Assembly (NCBI RefSeq): GCF_019396385.1
Contig: NZ_JAHKRN010000004.1
Coordinates: 1 to 64,000 of the forward strand
Source of the DNA: Nonomuraea harbinensis
Lineage (GTDB): Bacteria; Actinomycetota; Actinomycetes; Streptosporangiales; Streptosporangiaceae
Direction: 5' to 3'
DNA: 64,000 nt
Made by a program: the position numbers and the translations under genes. This document shows, one piece after another, positions 60,871-64,000 of this stretch (within the stretch, counting starts at the first letter, position 1; each line of letters opens with the position of its first letter). Below the pieces are notes generated by a model that was not told the origin of the DNA, searched no databases, and saw only the letters and a list, made by a program, of their open reading frames with translations.

Positions 60871-63048
60871 TCACTTGCCCGGTTCGGGGTCCCTGGGCAG
60901 GCCGAGCATGCGCTCGCCGATGATGTTGAGCTGCACCTCGGTGGTGCCGCCGTAGATCGTCATCGCCCGGGTGGCGAGCACGGCGCGGTTCCAGTAGCCG
61001 GGGTCGCCGAGCTTCATGTCGGCCGCCGCCGTGGCCTGCGCGCCGATCAGGCTCACCGCGGTCTCGGAGACGTGCTGGGCGTGCGAGGTCGACAGCAGCT
61101 TGCGCACCGAGGCGTCGGCGCCCGGCTCGTTGCCGGCGAGCTGCTTGAGCGTCACCCGCAGCGACAGCGCGTTGATCGAGTGGCCCTCGCAGATGACGTG
61201 CGCGAGCGCGTCCGCCTCGACCGGCGTGAGGTCCCGGCCGAGCCGCTTGACGAGCCCGAGCAGGTCGGGCACGGACGCGCCGGTGCCGCCGGAGCCGGAG
61301 GAGAGCGAGACGCGCTCGTTCGAGAGCGTGTTCCTGGCCACCTTCCAGCCGTCGCCGACCTGGCCGACCACCAGGTCGTCGGAGACGAACACGTCGTCCA
61401 GGAAGACCTCGTTGAACAGGTTCTCGCCGGTCATCTCGGTGAGCGGGCGCACGGTGACGCCGGGCGACTTCATGTCGACGAGGAAGTACGTGATGCCCTC
61501 GTGCTTGGAGCCCTCGCTGGAGTTACGGGCGATGCAGATGCCCCACTCGGCGACGTGCGCGACGGATGTCCAGATCTTCTGGCCGTTGAGCCGCCAGCCG
61601 CCTTCGACCTTCTCCGCCTTCATCTGCAGCGAGGCCAGGTCGGAGCCGGCGCCGGGCTCGGAGAAGAGCTGGCACCACATCATCTCGCCGCTGAGCGTCT
61701 TGGGCAGGAACCGCTCCTGCTGCTCGGGCGTGCCGTAGACGGCGACGGACGGCACCACCCAGGCGCCGATGATCAACGCCGGGAGCCTGACCTTGGCGGC
61801 CTTCAGCTCCTGGGCGATGAGCACCTGCTCCAGCGGGCTCGCGCCGCGCCCCCACGGCGCGGGCAGGTGCGGCATGACGAAGCCGCGCTCGGCCAGCGCC
61901 CGCTTCTGCTCCTTGCCCTCCAGCCGGGCGATCTCCGCGATCTCGGCGCGCAGGGCCTCGCGCAGCGGCTCGGCGTCCTCCGGCAGGTCGAGCTCCATCT
62001 CGCGGGTGACGCCGCGCAGGGCCAGCTCGGTGACGCGGGCGGCCCAGCCGGCGGATCCGCCGAGCAGCGCGCGCAGGGTGAGCGCGCGCCGGTAATAGAG
62101 GTGGGCGTCGTGCTCGAAGGTGTAGCCGATGCCGCCGAAGGTCTGGATGGCGTCCTTGGCGCACTGCACGGCCGCGTCGGGGGCCATGACGCCGGCGATC
62201 GCGGCCGCGTAGTCGAGTTCCTGACCTGCGGCGCGGGTGGCGTCCCAGACGGTGGCGCGGGCCTGCTCCAGCGCGACGAGCATGCGCGACAGCTTGTGCT
62301 TGATGCCCTGGAACTGGCCGATCGGGCGGCCGAACTGCACGCGTACCTTCGCGTACTCGGCGGCGGCGGTGACGCACCAGGACGCGACGCCGGCGGCCTC
62401 GGCGCCGAGCAGGACGGCGGCGATGTTGCGCACGTCGGCGCTCTCCACCCCGTCGAGCACCCGGTCGGCGGGCACGGTGACGCCGTTCAGCTCGACCTTC
62501 GCCACGGACCTGGTGAGGTCGAGCGACTTGAGCGAGGTGACGGTGGCGGCGGTGGCGTCGACCGCCACCCACAGCTCGCCGTCGCCGGTGACGACGGGAA
62601 GCACCAGCACGTCGGCCATCGCGCCGCCGAGCACCGGCTCCGCGGCGCCGGACACGGTCAGGGAGCCGTCGCCCGCCCGCGTGCCGGTCAGCGACCCGGT
62701 GAGGGCCAGCGCGCCGGTGCGGGTGCCGTCGGCCAGGCCGGGCAGCAGCTCGTGGTGCTTCGAGGCGTGGATCACCGCGCTGGCCAGCACGGTCGGCACG
62801 TAAGGGCCGGGCGCCATCCGCTCGGCCAGCGCCTCGACGGCGACAGCGGCCTCAAGCAGCCCGTAGCCGGAGCCGCCCGACTCCTCGGGCAGGTGGAGGC
62901 CTAGGAGGCCCTGCTCTGCCAGGCCCGGCCAGAAGGCGGGCCGCTCGTCGCCGGCAGAGCGGAGCGTGTCGGTGGGGATGCTGCGCTCCGCCCAGCCGCT
63001 CACCGACTCGTGGAGCGCCTCGTGCTCCTCGCTCAACCCGATCGCCAT
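60871..63048 (-). CDS. double acyl-CoA dehydrogenase (FadE34-like fusion)
   Basis: A 725-residue protein containing two acyl-CoA dehydrogenase units in tandem, residues about 1-355 and 375-720. The second has PGAGSDLASLQMKAEKVEGG, WRLNGQKIWTSVAHVAEW and the catalytic Glu in IYGGTTEVQLNIIGERMLG; the first has FGRPIGQFQGIKHKLSRMLV and FGGIGYTFEHDAHLYYRRA without that Glu. Fused dehydrogenases of this size act on bulky substrates such as steroid side-chain CoA esters (FadE34/ChsE3 in mycobacteria). GGAGGATGAGCT precedes ATG 63048. A palindrome covers the -10. Confidence 0.9.
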   Translation of the reverse strand: MAIGLSEEHEALHESVSGWAERSIPTDTLRSAGDERPAFWPGLAEQGLLGLHLPEESGGSGYGLLEAAVAVEALAERMAPGPYVPTVLASAVIHASKHHELLPGLADGTRTGALALTGSLTGTRAGDGSLTVSGAAEPVLGGAMADVLVLPVVTGDGELWVAVDATAATVTSLKSLDLTRSVAKVELNGVTVPADRVLDGVESADVRNIAAVLLGAEAAGVASWCVTAAAEYAKVRVQFGRPIGQFQGIKHKLSRMLVALEQARATVWDATRAAGQELDYAAAIAGVMAPDAAVQCAKDAIQTFGGIGYTFEHDAHLYYRRALTLRALLGGSAGWAARVTELALRGVTREMELDLPEDAEPLREALRAEIAEIARLEGKEQKRALAERGFVMPHLPAPWGRGASPLEQVLIAQELKAAKVRLPALIIGAWVVPSVAVYGTPEQQERFLPKTLSGEMMWCQLFSEPGAGSDLASLQMKAEKVEGGWRLNGQKIWTSVAHVAEWGICIARNSSEGSKHEGITYFLVDMKSPGVTVRPLTEMTGENLFNEVFLDDVFVSDDLVVGQVGDGWKVARNTLSNERVSLSSGSGGTGASVPDLLGLVKRLGRDLTPVEADALAHVICEGHSINALSLRVTLKQLAGNEPGADASVRKLLSTSHAQHVSETAVSLIGAQATAAADMKLGDPGYWNRAVLATRAMTIYGGTTEVQLNIIGERMLGLPRDPEPGK

Positions 63049-63079
63049 AGCTCATCCTCCAGGCGGTTCCGTAGATGCC

Positions 63080-63092
63080 AGAATCATATTCT
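63080..63092. promoter_or_regulatory. palindrome AGAAT-CAT-ATTCT overlapping a -10 element
   Basis: The 13-base palindrome lies 32-44 bases before the start of the double acyl-CoA dehydrogenase. On the minus strand it contains TATGAT, a good -10. It shares the form AGAA-N-CAT-N-TTCT with the palindrome at 49934-49946. Confidence 0.6.
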
Positions 63093-63108
63093 AGAGCACG
63101 CTTCTGGC

Positions 63109-64000
63109 CTAGAGGGGGCGAACTTTCTCCGCCAGGGTGTTCAGATCTCTCCAGTACGCCCTGCCGCTCTCCGGGATCGAGGCCATCAGCATGGCGGGCT
63201 TGGTCTGGCCCACCTCCACGACGGACACCAGGGCGTGACCGGTGCGCTGCTTGCCGCCGTCGGTGTAGGTCACCCGGAAGGCGAGCGTCCAGCCCTTGCC
63301 CCCGGACACCTTCAGCGAGCCGGTCCAGGCGAGGGTGGCGCCCTCCGGATACTGGGAACCCAGCGTCCAGCGGGCCGCCCTGGCCGCGATGGCCCGGTAG
63401 TCGGCGTCCGACCTGGGCTTGGTCTCCGGGTTGTCGCCGGGCAGCATCGCCGACGCGATCACCGTCTGCGGCACCCCGGCCTTGCCCACCCGCTGCGCGT
63501 GCGCGAACGGCGAGAACGACCTGGCCTGCCAGGGCTTGCCCAGCTTGGGGTAGCTGATGCCGGTCCTGCTGTCGGTCACGGTGCCGGTGGCGGCGGTGGC
63601 CTTGCCCGGCAGGTCGGCGAACGCCATCTTCGCGGGCACCGCCGGCAGCGGCGTCTCGGTGGGGGTCGGGGTCGCCGAGGCCTCGGCCGACGTCGAGGGC
63701 ACCGGGGCGACCTGGACGACGTCCTCGTTCTCCGGCTGGGTCGGCACGTCGCCCGAGAAGATCACGAACACCAGGAGGACGGCGGCCACCGTGGCGACGA
63801 TGGCGCCGAGCAGATAGACGACCTTGATCGGGATGTCCCCGATCCGGCTGACCAGCCCACCCTTCAACGGAGGCGGCGCAGCCGTCGCCGGCAACGGCTC
63901 AGCCTGCCCGAACGACGCACCCCCAGGCCCCACCGGCCCCGCCCCCACCCGCACGGGCCCCACCCCAGCCCGCCGCGGCCCCACACCCTGCCCAGCCGGA
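63109..64000 (-). CDS. membrane-anchored protein of unknown function (5' end outside window)
   Basis: The frame is open to the window edge; a GTG at 63984 could be a start but the upstream frame stays open with a similar Gly/Pro-rich composition. A cytosolic low-complexity region precedes one membrane segment (VVYLLGAIVATVAAVLLVFV), then a Ser/Thr/Pro-rich stalk (VPSTSAEASATPTPTETPLP) and an extracytoplasmic domain of about 170 residues with AFADLPGKATAATGTVTDSR and SYPKLGKPWQARSFSPFAHA. I recognise this as a common uncharacterised actinobacterial layout, not a named family. The stop lies 61 bases from the dehydrogenase start. Confidence 0.75.
   Translation of the reverse strand, partial: PAGQGVGPRRAGVGPVRVGAGPVGPGGASFGQAEPLPATAAPPPLKGGLVSRIGDIPIKVVYLLGAIVATVAAVLLVFVIFSGDVPTQPENEDVVQVAPVPSTSAEASATPTPTETPLPAVPAKMAFADLPGKATAATGTVTDSRTGISYPKLGKPWQARSFSPFAHAQRVGKAGVPQTVIASAMLPGDNPETKPRSDADYRAIAARAARWTLGSQYPEGATLAWTGSLKVSGGKGWTLAFRVTYTDGGKQRTGHALVSVVEVGQTKPAMLMASIPESGRAYWRDLNTLAEKVRPL

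Overview
The window is a high-GC actinobacterial chromosome segment with dense, mostly intact genes, frequent GTG starts, many 1-4 bp stop/start overlaps and many start codons that sit 6-7 bases after a -10 hexamer, as in leaderless transcripts. Gene content (AftD-like GT-C protein, DUF3068, DUF2613, LysE pairs, SURF1, many two-component genes) suggests Streptosporangiales, perhaps a Nonomuraea relative. That placement is an inference from protein style, not a search.

Layout. 1-574: edge of mobile DNA (tail of an IS3-type transposase, inverted and direct repeats) abutting the 3' end of tRNA-Arg(CCG). 762-5129: CheY-like regulator, large LuxR/ATPase regulator, LysE exporter with a TetR. 5165-9402: D-amino-acid operon (D-aminoacylase, D-threonine-aldolase-like enzyme, RidA, unknown barrel protein). 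9414-13960: OmpR-type regulator and a histidine kinase fused in frame to a polytopic DUF4153/4173-like protein through a repeat-rich linker. 14033-17726: arylamine N-acetyltransferase, tandem pseudokinase, small membrane proteins, DUF3817, SURF1. 17749-24841: gamma-glutamyltransferase, NarL-type two-component pair, VOC protein, methyltransferase, copper-type membrane/cupredoxin fusion, Sel1-repeat protein.

24838-28978: alanine dehydrogenase and a class III aminotransferase (a likely alanine/pyruvate cycle) and an M20 peptidase. 28979-33522: PPOX proteins around an HxlR regulator with a clear operator, alpha/beta hydrolase, cysteine-dioxygenase-like protein, LysR, second LysE. 33564-40436: one 2290-residue protein with an inactivated trypsin-like domain, a STAND-type P-loop NTPase and a long TPR array. 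It is the best candidate here for an undescribed conflict or signalling system.

40480-48737: acyl-CoA catabolism cluster (two acyl-CoA synthetases, two thiolase-fold proteins lacking the usual catalytic residues, DUF35 partner, crotonase, nitronate monooxygenase-like enzyme) with KstR-like palindromes. 48906-60852: envelope polysaccharide locus resembling the mycobacterial Rv0225-Rv0236 region (DUF3068, acyltransferase, AftD, GT4, GT2, DUF2613 mini-protein, two multi-pass proteins). 60871-63048: double acyl-CoA dehydrogenase with a palindrome over its -10. The right edge cuts a membrane-anchored protein of unknown role.
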